Of a DNA stretch of 64,000 nt, positions 34,366 through 42,040 are shown in pieces. The DNA lies in assembly GCA_002482965.1 (NCBI GenBank), contig DLGZ01000076.1:1-64000 (forward strand), given 5' to 3'. The position numbers and the translations under genes are program-made. The notes under the pieces were generated by a model. It searched no databases and was not told the DNA's origin. It worked only from the letters and a program-made list of their open reading frames with translations. Each line of letters opens with the position of its first letter. Positions within the stretch are counted from its first letter, which is position 1. Source of the stretch: Verrucomicrobiaceae bacterium UBA7681 (GTDB lineage Bacteria > Verrucomicrobiota > Verrucomicrobiia > Verrucomicrobiales > Verrucomicrobiaceae).

Positions 34366-35262
34366 TCAAATCTGCACTGAGCTATCGCTATTATGCTGTG
34401 GCGGTGACTGCTGGTGAGAGGCCTCCCTGTTATCTTCGCCATTGAGCGCCAGTGTTTCCATCTCGGGGTCGAGTTCCACCGTGTCCGCCTCGATTTCGAT
34501 TTCCTGCCGCCATTTGCGGGACACCCACGGGCGTACCAGACCATACGTCAAATAGCTCACGAAGAGAACCGCTGGCATCCAGTGCCAGTTCATCACCGTG
34601 AAGACGATGACAAAGATGGTGACCAGCACCCAGTGAAAGGAGCGCTTGGTGCGCCAGTTCACGGCCTTAAAGCTCGGGTATTCCAGATTGCTTACCATCA
34701 GGTAGGAGAGCAGCGCCATCAGGACTGCCAGCACGTACTTCCAGTTGCCGATCTCCTTCTCGTTGCTGTCCAGCCAGATGATCAGCAGGGTCAGAGAGGA
34801 GATCACACCTGCTGCTGCCGGGATGGGGCAGCCGCGGAAACCCTTCATGCTGCTCTTTACATCCGCCGCCGCGAGGCAGTTGAACCGCGCCAGCCGCATC
34901 GCCCCGCACACCAGATAGACGCACGAAATCAGCAAGCCGAGCCCTTTGGGAGTGTCGATCTCCTTCAGCACGATGTCATGTACCAGGAGTGCCGGTGCCA
35001 CGCCAAATGAAACGATGTCCGCCAGTGAATCCAGCTCCCGTCCAAACGGGCTCTCTGTGCCACCCATGCGCGCCACGCGGCCGTCGAGCGCATCAAACAG
35101 ACAGGCCAGCAGGATTAACACGATCGCATAGTGGTAATGCTGATTCATCGACAGATGCCGTCCGTCAAAGATCTCCCGGATCGCGACGAAACCGCAGAGA
35201 ATATTTCCCGCTGTCATCAGCGTGGGCAGGACGGGGATGCGTGGCTCTAGATCATGAGACAT
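34366..35262 (-). CDS. pssA: CDP-diacylglycerol-serine O-phosphatidyltransferase
   Basis: 298 residues from the ATG at 35262; the longer frame adds a low-complexity upstream stretch. The CDP-alcohol phosphatidyltransferase signature is complete: DALDGRVARMGGTESPFGRELDSLAD, matching DGxxAR-x8-Gx3Dx3D. About six to eight membrane helices follow, then a hydrophilic acidic tail of about 50 residues. The enzyme makes phosphatidylserine, the precursor of phosphatidylethanolamine, in the inner membrane. No decarboxylase gene is adjacent. Confidence 0.93.
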   Translation of the reverse strand: MSHDLEPRIPVLPTLMTAGNILCGFVAIREIFDGRHLSMNQHYHYAIVLILLACLFDALDGRVARMGGTESPFGRELDSLADIVSFGVAPALLVHDIVLKEIDTPKGLGLLISCVYLVCGAMRLARFNCLAAADVKSSMKGFRGCPIPAAAGVISSLTLLIIWLDSNEKEIGNWKYVLAVLMALLSYLMVSNLEYPSFKAVNWRTKRSFHWVLVTIFVIVFTVMNWHWMPAVLFVSYLTYGLVRPWVSRKWRQEIEIEADTVELDPEMETLALNGEDNREASHQQSPPQHNSDSSVQI

Positions 35263-35388
35263 GGAGGGTAAGGTGAATGCAGAATGCGGAATGTCGAATG
35301 AGGAATGGTAGACACGGGGGATAGGTCGCGGGCTTGCATTGGGTGGTTTTGCCGTTATGGCATTGCTCACGCGCTCAGGATGGCTGGA

Positions 35389-36009
35389 ATGAACCCATCG
35401 TTCCCAGTTTCTGAGGCGTATGCTTTGACTGATCGTTTTCCCACCATGCCCACTGCTGAACTTCCGCCGCTATCTGGCGACATGACCATGAGCCAGGTGC
35501 TCCAGGCGTACCCTGGGGCGCAGCGGGCTTTGTTTGCGCGCTACCACATCGGCGGCTGCCGCAGTTGTGGCTTTCAGCCGGGGGAGACGCTGGCGCAGGT
35601 GTGTGAGCGGAATGAAAACATCCCTGTGGCTGAGGCCGTGGGGCACATTCAGGAAAGTCATAAGGGTGATACCTCGCTGCAAATCTCTCCGCAGGAGCTG
35701 GAAGTGCTGCTGCGCAACAAGCCGGATCTTGTGCTGCTGGACGTCCGCACGCGGGAAGAGCATGAGGCGGTGACGCTGCCCGGTGCGCGTCTTCTGACGC
35801 AGGAGCTGGTGCAGGAAATTTTTACCAGCGGCGACAAGGCGCAGACGGTGGTGCTCTATGATCACAACGGCTCGCGCTCGCTGGATGCGGCGGCTTATTT
35901 TATCGGTCATGGATTTGGCGAAACGAAATGCCTCACCGGCGGGATCGACGCTTACAGCAGTGAGATTGACCCAAGCCTGCCGCGTTATCGTATCGAAATC
36001 GAAGATTGA
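35389..36009 (+). CDS. DUF1858-like plus degenerate rhodanese protein
   Basis: About 206 residues from the ATG at 35389; an ATG at 35446 would still keep both domains. The N-terminal half resembles DUF1858 (DMTMSQVLQAYPGAQRALFARYHIGGCRSCG), with a CxxC pair that could bind metal or a cluster. The C-terminal half is a rhodanese fold (LVLLDVRTREEHEAVTLPGARLL), but the active loop reads VVLYDHNGSRS, with no catalytic Cys, so sulfur transfer is unlikely. It is followed 9 bases later by an IscU-like gene and then by a SufT-like gene, suggesting a part in Fe-S cluster assembly, perhaps as a carrier or adaptor. Confidence 0.8.
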   Translation: MNPSFPVSEAYALTDRFPTMPTAELPPLSGDMTMSQVLQAYPGAQRALFARYHIGGCRSCGFQPGETLAQVCERNENIPVAEAVGHIQESHKGDTSLQISPQELEVLLRNKPDLVLLDVRTREEHEAVTLPGARLLTQELVQEIFTSGDKAQTVVLYDHNGSRSLDAAAYFIGHGFGETKCLTGGIDAYSSEIDPSLPRYRIEIED

Positions 36010-36018
36010 ATCACGACC

Positions 36019-36501
36019 ATGGACGAAGCCGCACTCCAGCAAGCCCTCACGGACACCCAGAACCTCGGCGAAATGCCCGACGCCGATGCCGTGGGCACCG
36101 TCGGCAGTCCCGACTGTGGAGACATGGTGCGTCTGTGGATCAAATACAAAGAGAAGGACGGCAAGAAGGTCATCGACAAGGCCAGTTTTCAGAGCTTTGG
36201 CTGCCAGACGGCCATCGCCGTGGCCAGCATCGCCACTGAATTGATCCGTGGTAAAACGAAGGAGGAGGCGCTGTCCATGTCTGCTGAGGAACTCAGCAAG
36301 CCTCTCGGCCCACTGCCGCCCATGAAGATCCACTGCGGCCAGATGGTCGAAGGAGCCCTGCGTGCCGCCCTCGAAGCGGAAAACAAGCCAGCGGGTGCTT
36401 CCGCTGCCCCCATCGTCACTGACCAATCGGGCACTCTGGCCGATGCCCTTAGCGCCGCTGGCAAAAGCCAGGGCAAAATCAAGATCATCCTCACTACCTA
36501 G
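36019..36501 (+). CDS. IscU/NifU N-terminal type Fe-S cluster scaffold
   Basis: 160 residues. The three scaffold cysteines are present in family order: SPDCGD (with the conserved Asp), FGCQTAIAVAS and KIHCGQMVEGAL. Such proteins build transient [2Fe-2S]/[4Fe-4S] clusters and pass them to apoproteins. The length exceeds IscU (~128) because of a low-complexity C-terminal tail rather than a NifU C-terminal domain. It lies between the rhodanese-like gene and the SufT-like gene on the same strand, forming a compact assembly set without a cysteine desulfurase in the window. Confidence 0.9.
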   Translation: MDEAALQQALTDTQNLGEMPDADAVGTVGSPDCGDMVRLWIKYKEKDGKKVIDKASFQSFGCQTAIAVASIATELIRGKTKEEALSMSAEELSKPLGPLPPMKIHCGQMVEGALRAALEAENKPAGASAAPIVTDQSGTLADALSAAGKSQGKIKIILTT

Positions 36502-36548
36502 TCTGGTCATTTCGACATTCTGTCATTTTTCATTCGTCATTTTCCCCC

Positions 36549-37106
36549 ATGCACTCCTCCCTTGAACTCAAACGCGAAGTCGATGCCGTCCAGATTCCCA
36601 GTGGTGATCTGATCAAACTGCCGCTCGGCATGAAGGTCATCATCACCCAGTCGCTCGGCGGCACCTACACGGTGGCCACGGACTTCGGGCTCGCCCGCAT
36701 CCAGTCCGGCGATGTGGATGCCTTGGGCATCGATCCCGAAGCCAGCAAGAAGGAGCAGGACAGCACATCCTCAAATATCCCTGACGACGCCAGCGACCTC
36801 GAAGGCCAGGTGTGGAACCAGCTCAAAAACGTCTATGACCCGGAAATCCCGGTCAACATCGTCGATCTCGGTCTCGTCTATGACTGCAAGGTCGAAGCCG
36901 ATGCTGAAGGCAAAAACAAAGCCATCGTGAAGATGACACTCACCGCCCCCGGCTGCGGCATGGGCCCGACGATTGCGGCGGATGCGCAAAGCCGCATCAT
37001 GACGATCGAAGACATGGATGATGCCGCCGTCGAACTCGTCTGGGATCCTGCGTGGAACCAGGGGATGATCAGTGTTGAGGGGAAGATGAAGCTGGGGATG
37101 ATCTGA
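36549..37106 (+). CDS. sufT: SufT-like DUF59/MIP18 Fe-S maturation protein
   Basis: 185 residues. An N-terminal ~65-residue beta-rich segment (KLPLGMKVIITQSLGGTYTVATD) precedes the DUF59/MIP18 domain with its hallmark VYDPEIPVNIVDLGLVYD and TAPGCGMGPTIAADA, including the conserved Cys. This two-part layout is that of the 'putative Fe-S cluster assembly protein SufT'. SufT helps mature Fe-S proteins under high demand. It starts 47 bases after the IscU-like gene and is the last gene of the trio. Confidence 0.88.
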   Translation: MHSSLELKREVDAVQIPSGDLIKLPLGMKVIITQSLGGTYTVATDFGLARIQSGDVDALGIDPEASKKEQDSTSSNIPDDASDLEGQVWNQLKNVYDPEIPVNIVDLGLVYDCKVEADAEGKNKAIVKMTLTAPGCGMGPTIAADAQSRIMTIEDMDDAAVELVWDPAWNQGMISVEGKMKLGMI

Positions 37107-37700
37107 GGGTGGGGGCGGCATCAGCCCCTGTGTATACCTGGAGGGGGCGATCTGTTTCCCCATCTTCAACGCAGGGACCAAGATGCTCCGCTTCCTTATC
37201 CAACAGATGAACCAGGTGAATCAAACTCTGCGACTTTTTGTTTTGGCGTCCTCACTCGTGCTCTTGATGGGTGTGAGGCGGGTGACTATCCTCACATCGA
37301 CGTGAAATGGCGGCGTGATACTCCTCCGCAACGAAGGGTGTATTCTACCGTCATTTACCCATCTCATGGTGTCTTTTGAGGCTGGCAGGGTGCCTGACAA
37401 ACCGAAGTTCGTAATGAGCACTGCGGCAGAGAGCTTTGTGGATGAAGTCCTGCCAGAAACGAAAACCAAGCAGGGGATCACTGCTCGAAATCTTGGCTTA
37501 TCGCTGGTCTTTTGACGTGGCAGCGAGGTGCATGAGCTTCCGGAAGGTGGTGTAGACTCGTTTTGAGCTCGCAGGCGGCGAAAACAAGCCTGCTATTTGG
37601 TGGGCCAGCGTGCAATTCGTAGCCGGTGAGAAACCGGCAGCCCGTCCTTCGCTCTTCGAGCTACGGAGGGCATTCTTCGCCTTCTTGGGGCGGCGAAGAA
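37107..37700. other. 594-base stretch without a convincing gene
   Basis: Short frames on both strands were checked. None has a family signature, a ribosome-binding site and a plausible length together. A 40-codon frame with one hydrophobic stretch (37183-37305, plus strand) and a 66-codon GTG frame (37315-37515, plus strand) are the only mild candidates. Small inverted repeats occur near the tRNA-Ser end of the stretch, including GCCGGT/ACCGGC at 37622-37638 and the hairpin at 37671-37702. Confidence 0.5.
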
Positions 37701-37702
37701 TG
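37671..37702 (-). terminator. 11-bp hairpin at the 3' end of tRNA-Ser
   Basis: CATTCTTCGCC and GGCGAAGAATG form a perfect 11-base-pair stem with a 10-base loop. In the minus-strand transcript the stem begins inside the encoded CCA of tRNA-Ser. There is no T-run, so it may be a processing or termination structure; function is inferred. Confidence 0.45.
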
Positions 37703-37790
37703 GCGGACAGGGAGGGATTCGAACCCTCGGTACCGATTAAGGTACACACGCTTTCCAGGCGTGCTCGTTAGACCACTCTGACACCTGTCC
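37701..37790 (-). tRNA. tRNA-Ser (anticodon GGA)
   Basis: On the minus strand the acceptor GGACAGG pairs with CCTGTCC, the anticodon stem CACGC/GCGTG encloses the loop CTGGAAA (anticodon GGA), and a long variable arm characteristic of serine tRNAs precedes the T-arm GAGGG/CCCTC with loop TTCGAAT. The discriminator is G and the CCA end is encoded, unlike the tRNA-Phe in this window. Confidence 0.96.
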
Positions 37791-37874
37791 AAATTCTTGC
37801 TCCCGCAAAAGGGGAGCGCGGATAGTGGCGCAGTCGGAGACACTGGCAAGTGATTTTGCCCGCTGATTTTTGCC

Positions 37875-38198
37875 TTAGTTGACCGGCTGCTCCGACTTCT
37901 TCCAGGCGTGCACGACGTACGTGGAGGCGGAGGTGCCGAGAGCGGCGACGGCCTGCTCCTTGGTCAAGGCGGGGGAGGTGGAGGTGACGGTGACTTTTTG
38001 GGTGCCGGGTTTGTCTCCAGGAACGATCTGCACCTTGGAAACGCCTTCGAGCTTGGTGAAGGAGGCGGTGACGTGGTCCTTGCAGCCAGCGCAGACCATG
38101 CCGGTCATTTCAGCGATGTAGTTGACTGGGGTGTCCGCAGCCATGGCTGGAGCGGCGAGGAGGGGCAAAAGTGCGAAAAGGAAGGCGGAACGTGTCAT
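37875..38198 (-). CDS. Exported HMA-domain (heavy-metal-associated) protein
   Basis: 107 residues from the ATG at 38198, which opens a signal peptide (MTRSAFLFALLPLLAAPAMAA). The mature part is a single HMA fold with MTGMVCAGCKDHV, whose CxxC would bind Cu(I) or a similar ion, and VSKVQIVPGDKPGTQKVTV as the second strand region. Exported stand-alone HMA proteins are common in Verrucomicrobia and Planctomycetes, probably as periplasmic metal carriers. No metal ATPase is nearby. It diverges from the secreted hypothetical gene at 38344. Confidence 0.82.
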   Translation of the reverse strand: MTRSAFLFALLPLLAAPAMAADTPVNYIAEMTGMVCAGCKDHVTASFTKLEGVSKVQIVPGDKPGTQKVTVTSTSPALTKEQAVAALGTSASTYVVHAWKKSEQPVN

Positions 38199-38343
38199 AA
38201 GTGGAGGGGGGGAACAAATATACGCTGACTTTGTGCAGCCAAGTCCAAGTTTGTGTGGGGATGAAACGTTGAGTGGAGGATTTTTAGCATATAAAGATTT
38301 TTCCTGCATCCATCCGCGTTTTGCCGTGTTTATTTTTCCGACC

Positions 38344-39408
38344 ATGAAATTGACTCAACTCCTGCCTCTGCTGGCCTTGGTGCTGGCATATCCTGCCAGC
38401 GCACAAACTCCCGCCGCTGAACCCGAGAAAACCGAAAATAAGGTGATTCTCACTCCGGCTCAAACGGAGCATATCATGAAAGAGCTGCAGAAAGTGGAGA
38501 TTCAAATTGGGAAAGGAAAGGGGGGGGTCTATTCTGCTGCACTGGCGAAATTTCGTGAAGGAATGGCCAGTCCGGCGGCGGCAATGTCTCTGTATCTGGA
38601 CTGCTACAAGCTGGTGCACTTCGAACGCAGGGACCTGAAGCAGGTGGATTTCAAAGACTGGGCCACTAAATACGAGGTCCAGCTGAAGGATGATGAGATT
38701 AGAGCAGGGCTGTGCCTGCAGGTTGAATTTTTGGCGCTGGCCGTCCAAGCCCAAGACGCGGACACGCCTAAAAAGAGGGCTCCGCTGGTCGCCGCCGTGC
38801 AGGCGTTTCTGGTCAAGGAGATCGCAGCTATCCAAGGCACGACGGAGCATTCTGCTTCAGGGGCGGTGTCGAGCAAGGGGGCTGGCAAAGGACAAGGCCA
38901 AGGTCGGGGGCAGGGGAATGATGCGCCCAAGGGGATGAGGGAAACGCTGCGCCAACCCGTGAAAGAGTCCGAGTTTGCCAAGGCCTACTCGCTGGATGAT
39001 TTCCTGAAAAGTGACGACTGGGAGTATACACCTGCAAGCATCGGGGGGATTTACTTGAAGATCATTCTCCCTTACTTTTTGGCGGAGAAGCCTACGGAAC
39101 TGGGCGTCCAATGGGACAACCGCATCAGTGCCGAGATGGCCATGCAAAAGGCCATCAAGAGTGAAACTGAATTCAATGAATTCTATAAGGATGCGGGTCC
39201 GCGCCTGCTGTGGCAAAAGTATAATTATCTGGTGAACAACAATGTGGGTCCGGTGTCTGCACTTGCAGAAATGCTGAAGCTGATCCAGACCTATCCATCC
39301 CATCCCGATGCCGCATCGTGGCTGAAGGAATTCCGCGAACTGATCAAAGAAGTCTCCGAGCCTGCTGCGGAGACGGCGCCGGTGGAGAAACCTGTCGGCT
39401 CGCAGTAG
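38344..39408 (+). CDS. Secreted hypothetical protein with Gly/Gln-rich linker
   Basis: 354 residues from the ATG at 38344, chosen for its signal peptide (MKLTQLLPLLALVLAYPASAQ). Two mostly helical halves are joined by a low-complexity linker (GAGKGQGQGRGQGND). I recognise no family; the C-terminal half includes KYNYLVNNNVGPVSALAEMLKLIQTYPSHPDAASWLKEF. It is followed 14 bases later by dgkA, so the two are probably co-transcribed. An envelope role is inferred only from the signal peptide. Confidence 0.68.
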   Translation: MKLTQLLPLLALVLAYPASAQTPAAEPEKTENKVILTPAQTEHIMKELQKVEIQIGKGKGGVYSAALAKFREGMASPAAAMSLYLDCYKLVHFERRDLKQVDFKDWATKYEVQLKDDEIRAGLCLQVEFLALAVQAQDADTPKKRAPLVAAVQAFLVKEIAAIQGTTEHSASGAVSSKGAGKGQGQGRGQGNDAPKGMRETLRQPVKESEFAKAYSLDDFLKSDDWEYTPASIGGIYLKIILPYFLAEKPTELGVQWDNRISAEMAMQKAIKSETEFNEFYKDAGPRLLWQKYNYLVNNNVGPVSALAEMLKLIQTYPSHPDAASWLKEFRELIKEVSEPAAETAPVEKPVGSQ

Positions 39409-39422
39409 CCGAATTGCCGCAC

Positions 39423-39791
39423 ATGACACGCTGGTTTGCATCGGTGCTCCGCAGCTTTGGCCCTGCGCTGGCGGGATTGGCATGGGCGCTGAAAACGCAG
39501 CGCAATCTTCAGGTGCATGCCATCGCCACGGTACTGGCGGTGGGCTTTGGAGTCTGGCTGCAACTGGCGGCTTGGGAGTGGTGCGTGGTGCTGCTGGCGG
39601 TGGGGCTGGTATGGGCGGCAGAACTGCTGAATACGGCGATCGAGGTGCTGGCGGATCGCGTGAGCAAGGAGCGTGAGGAGCCAATCCGCAGGGTGAAGGA
39701 CGCTGCAGCGGCAGGGGTGCTGGTGGCCGCGCTTGCGGCGCTGGGAGTGGGCTTGGTGGTCTTTTTGCCCAAACTCTGGCGCTTGCTTTGA
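39423..39791 (+). CDS. dgkA: Diacylglycerol kinase (prokaryotic DgkA family)
   Basis: 122 residues from the ATG at 39423. It has three membrane helices and the DgkA signature AAELLNTAIEVLADRVSKEREEPIRRVKDAAAAGVLVAAL, including the Glu-Asn and Lys-Asp residues that handle MgATP. Family members phosphorylate diacylglycerol or undecaprenol, recycling lipid carriers in the inner membrane. The length matches the family (~120). It follows the secreted hypothetical gene. Confidence 0.9.
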   Translation: MTRWFASVLRSFGPALAGLAWALKTQRNLQVHAIATVLAVGFGVWLQLAAWEWCVVLLAVGLVWAAELLNTAIEVLADRVSKEREEPIRRVKDAAAAGVLVAALAALGVGLVVFLPKLWRLL

Positions 39792-39884
39792 GAATATTCC
39801 GCCGCCGCCTTGACGCAGCGAAGCACACTTCTATGATGCGTCGCGTTCACGCACTCCCCCCCAAACTTTACCGAATTCATCCCG

Positions 39885-40793
39885 ATGGCCATTCTCGTTG
39901 AAACTGACACCCGCATTCTTGTTCAAGGTATCACTGGAGATTTCGGTTCGCGCCATGCGAAAGCTTCCATCGACTACGGCACACAATTGGTGGCTGGCGT
40001 AACCCCGGGCAAAGGTGGTCAAGTTTTTGAACACAGCGGTAAAAAAGTGCCGGTGTATGACACCGTTGCTGAAGCCGCCCGTGAAACCGGCGCGACCGTG
40101 AGTGTGATCTTTGTGCCGCCTCCATTCGCTGCGGATGCGATCCTCGAAGGCGTGGATGCCGGGCTGGATCTCGTAGTTGCCATCACTGAAGGCATTCCGG
40201 TCAATGACATGATCAGAGTCAAGGCTGCGATGAAAGGCAGCAAGACGCGCCTTATCGGCCCGAACTGCCCTGGTCTAGTGACTCCAGGATTCGGCGACAA
40301 ATCCCATGGTGGCTGCCGTATCGGCATCGCTCCAGGTTACATTCACAAGCGCGGCAACGTCGGTGTCGTCAGCCGTTCCGGCACGCTTACCTATGAAGCG
40401 GTGTGGCAGCTTACGACGCGTGGTTATGGTCAGAGCACCTGCGTCGGCATTGGTGGGGATCCGGTGAACGGCACCAACCATCTCGATGTGCTCAAGATGT
40501 TTAACGATGATCCTGAGACTGAAGCCATCATCATGATTGGCGAAATCGGTGGCAACGCCGAAGTCGAAGCGGGTCTCTGGGCTAGGGACAATTGTAAAAA
40601 GCCGATTGCGGCCTTCATCGCTGGAGCCACTGCGCCTCCTGGACGCCGCATGGGCCACGCCGGTGCCATCATTGGTGGTGCAGACGACACAGCCGCTGCG
40701 AAGAAGAAGATTCTCGCGGAATGTGGTATCGCTGTTTCTGACTCACCTGCCGACATGGCCGCCACGCTGCTGAAGCGCTGGGGCAAACTGTGA
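39885..40793 (+). CDS. sucD: Succinyl-CoA synthetase alpha subunit
   Basis: 302 residues. It shows the CoA-binding N-terminus (ILVQGITGDFGSRHAKASIDYGTQLVAGVTPGKGG), the NCPGLVTPG loop, and GRRMGHAGAIIGG with the active-site phosphohistidine. Together with the beta subunit it interconverts succinyl-CoA and succinate in the TCA cycle, making NTP. The sucC gene that is usually immediately upstream is absent here, so the subunits are encoded apart. A strong nested hairpin follows the stop. Confidence 0.95.
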   Translation: MAILVETDTRILVQGITGDFGSRHAKASIDYGTQLVAGVTPGKGGQVFEHSGKKVPVYDTVAEAARETGATVSVIFVPPPFAADAILEGVDAGLDLVVAITEGIPVNDMIRVKAAMKGSKTRLIGPNCPGLVTPGFGDKSHGGCRIGIAPGYIHKRGNVGVVSRSGTLTYEAVWQLTTRGYGQSTCVGIGGDPVNGTNHLDVLKMFNDDPETEAIIMIGEIGGNAEVEAGLWARDNCKKPIAAFIAGATAPPGRRMGHAGAIIGGADDTAAAKKKILAECGIAVSDSPADMAATLLKRWGKL

Positions 40794-40800
40794 GCTGAAG

Positions 40801-40893
40801 TTGACGGTTGTTTCCAATTCGATGAAGCGGCTTTGCCGCTGATTTGGAAACAACTGTCGTCAATAATCGTAAACGACGGTCAAGCGCCGTCAA
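40801..40893. terminator. Nested hairpin region between convergent sucD and a hypothetical gene
   Basis: TTGACGGTTGTTTCCAA (40801-40817) pairs with the 40844-40863 segment apart from a 3-base bulge, giving a 17-bp stem; inside the loop AGCGGC-TTT-GCCGCT forms a second hairpin. A further short stem GACGG/CCGTC lies at 40875-40891, and its right arm can also pair with the first arm. Probably a bidirectional terminator for the convergent genes; function is inferred from position. Confidence 0.55.
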
Positions 40894-40911
40894 CCTACTG
40901 CGGAAGCGGCC

Positions 40912-41292
40912 TCAGCTCCAGAAATGGAACCACTGATTGAGCCATCCAACAACGGCGGCGATTGAGCCGAGGACAAGCATGCCTTCGGTGAACATGCGCA
41001 GACGCTCGCTGCGGCGTGCGCGTTGTTTGGCGATGGGGACGCGACGATGACGCGGGGCAGGGGACGCAAGCTCCATGGGGGGCACCATATTCACGTTTGC
41101 CAGGCGGCGTTGACGTTCAATGCGCGGAGCTGCTGTGATGAAACATTCCAGGCGGTGAATCTCACTGTTCAACTCATCCGAGCGTTTGGTCAGGCTGCGT
41201 GATTTGCGCTGGGGGGAGACCTCCTCCTTCAATGCCTGGACGGGCTTTGGGCGGCGTGAGCGGACTTTGCGATTGCCAGAAAACAGAGCCAT
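40912..41292 (-). CDS. Small basic tail-anchored hypothetical protein
   Basis: 126 residues, very rich in Arg, Lys and Ser in the first 100 residues (for example KVRSRRPKPVQALKEE), then a single C-terminal hydrophobic helix (MLVLGSIAAVVGWLNQWFHFW). No family is recognised. It is the last gene of a four-gene minus-strand group with the coiled-coil protein, the ABC permease and the beta-helix protein, with gaps of 15-34 bases. A cytoplasmic basic domain held at the membrane is the likely topology. Confidence 0.65.
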   Translation of the reverse strand: MALFSGNRKVRSRRPKPVQALKEEVSPQRKSRSLTKRSDELNSEIHRLECFITAAPRIERQRRLANVNMVPPMELASPAPRHRRVPIAKQRARRSERLRMFTEGMLVLGSIAAVVGWLNQWFHFWS

Positions 41293-41319
41293 AAGGATGA
41301 GAGGTGAGGGTTCGCGAAA

Positions 41320-42006
41320 TTAGAACATCAGACGGATCAGCACGATGGCGACGATCACGGTGCCGATCAGCGGAAGGGTGAAGGCAAAGCCACGGCGGAG
41401 CCAGGTCTTCAGGTCGTCGGCATGAGAGCTGAAGGCGGACATCGCTGGCGCGTTGGCGTCTTCGAAATTGATCGGGCCTCCGGCGGATACGCCTTCCTGC
41501 GGGCCCATGGCATGCAGACGGCGGATGCCTTTGGCGTAGTCGCCTTCAGCGTCGTCAATGGCGGCCAGAGCGCCGTCGAGTTCTTCACTGACCTGGGAGC
41601 GGTGCCACTTCTCCGGCTGGAGCGATTTCAAAATTTCCTGATGGCGGCGGAATTCGTCGTGAATGGCGGCGAGATCTTCGACACGCTTCTGCGCGTCATA
41701 GAGTTCACGCTCGACCATGCTGGCAGAGCGGCCGATTTTCTCGACGAGATCGCGTTTTCCGGCGACGAACCGCTCCTGCTTGATGCGAAGGGCTTCGAGG
41801 TGCTGCTTTTGACGTTCGATCTCCTCCTGTTGCCGGCGGAGTTCCTGCAACTGCTCCTGCGCGGCCTTTACTTTGGAATCGACATTCTCCAGCGAGGAGG
41901 CAACGGCGTGCCCGTCCATGAATTCGGGAGCATCTTCAAAAACGAGGAGATTATCCTCATTGTGGCCGTTTGCAGAGGCGAGAGCGGGTGCTTTGCGGGT
42001 GATCAT
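41320..42006 (-). CDS. Coiled-coil tail-anchored hypothetical protein
   Basis: 228 residues from the ATG at 42006; a TTG eight codons upstream is less likely. Residues about 40-150 form long heptad-type helices rich in Glu, Gln and Lys (for example QEQLQELRRQQEEIERQKQHLEAL). A single membrane helix closes the protein (FTLPLIGTVIVAIVLIRLMF). It could be a structural partner of the neighbouring ABC permease or of the basic tail-anchored protein; no family is recognised. Confidence 0.68.
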   Translation of the reverse strand: MITRKAPALASANGHNEDNLLVFEDAPEFMDGHAVASSLENVDSKVKAAQEQLQELRRQQEEIERQKQHLEALRIKQERFVAGKRDLVEKIGRSASMVERELYDAQKRVEDLAAIHDEFRRHQEILKSLQPEKWHRSQVSEELDGALAAIDDAEGDYAKGIRRLHAMGPQEGVSAGGPINFEDANAPAMSAFSSHADDLKTWLRRGFAFTLPLIGTVIVAIVLIRLMF

Positions 42007-42040
42007 GGGAGTACTGGAAATTATTTCCAATATCCAAATA

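Noticed and set aside
35470..36510. A 346-codon minus-strand frame opposite the rhodanese-like and IscU-like genes.
   Set aside because: It spans two well-supported plus-strand genes, so the frame is an antisense artefact.
37110..37140. GGGGC/GCCCC hairpin just after the SufT-like gene as a terminator.
   Set aside because: The stem is only 5 bp with no T-run and lies in a G-rich stretch where such pairing is expected by chance.
37183..37515. Two short plus-strand frames (40 and 66 codons) in the gap before tRNA-Ser.
   Set aside because: There is one hydrophobic stretch in the first, but no ribosome-binding site, family or continuity; I could not support either as a gene.
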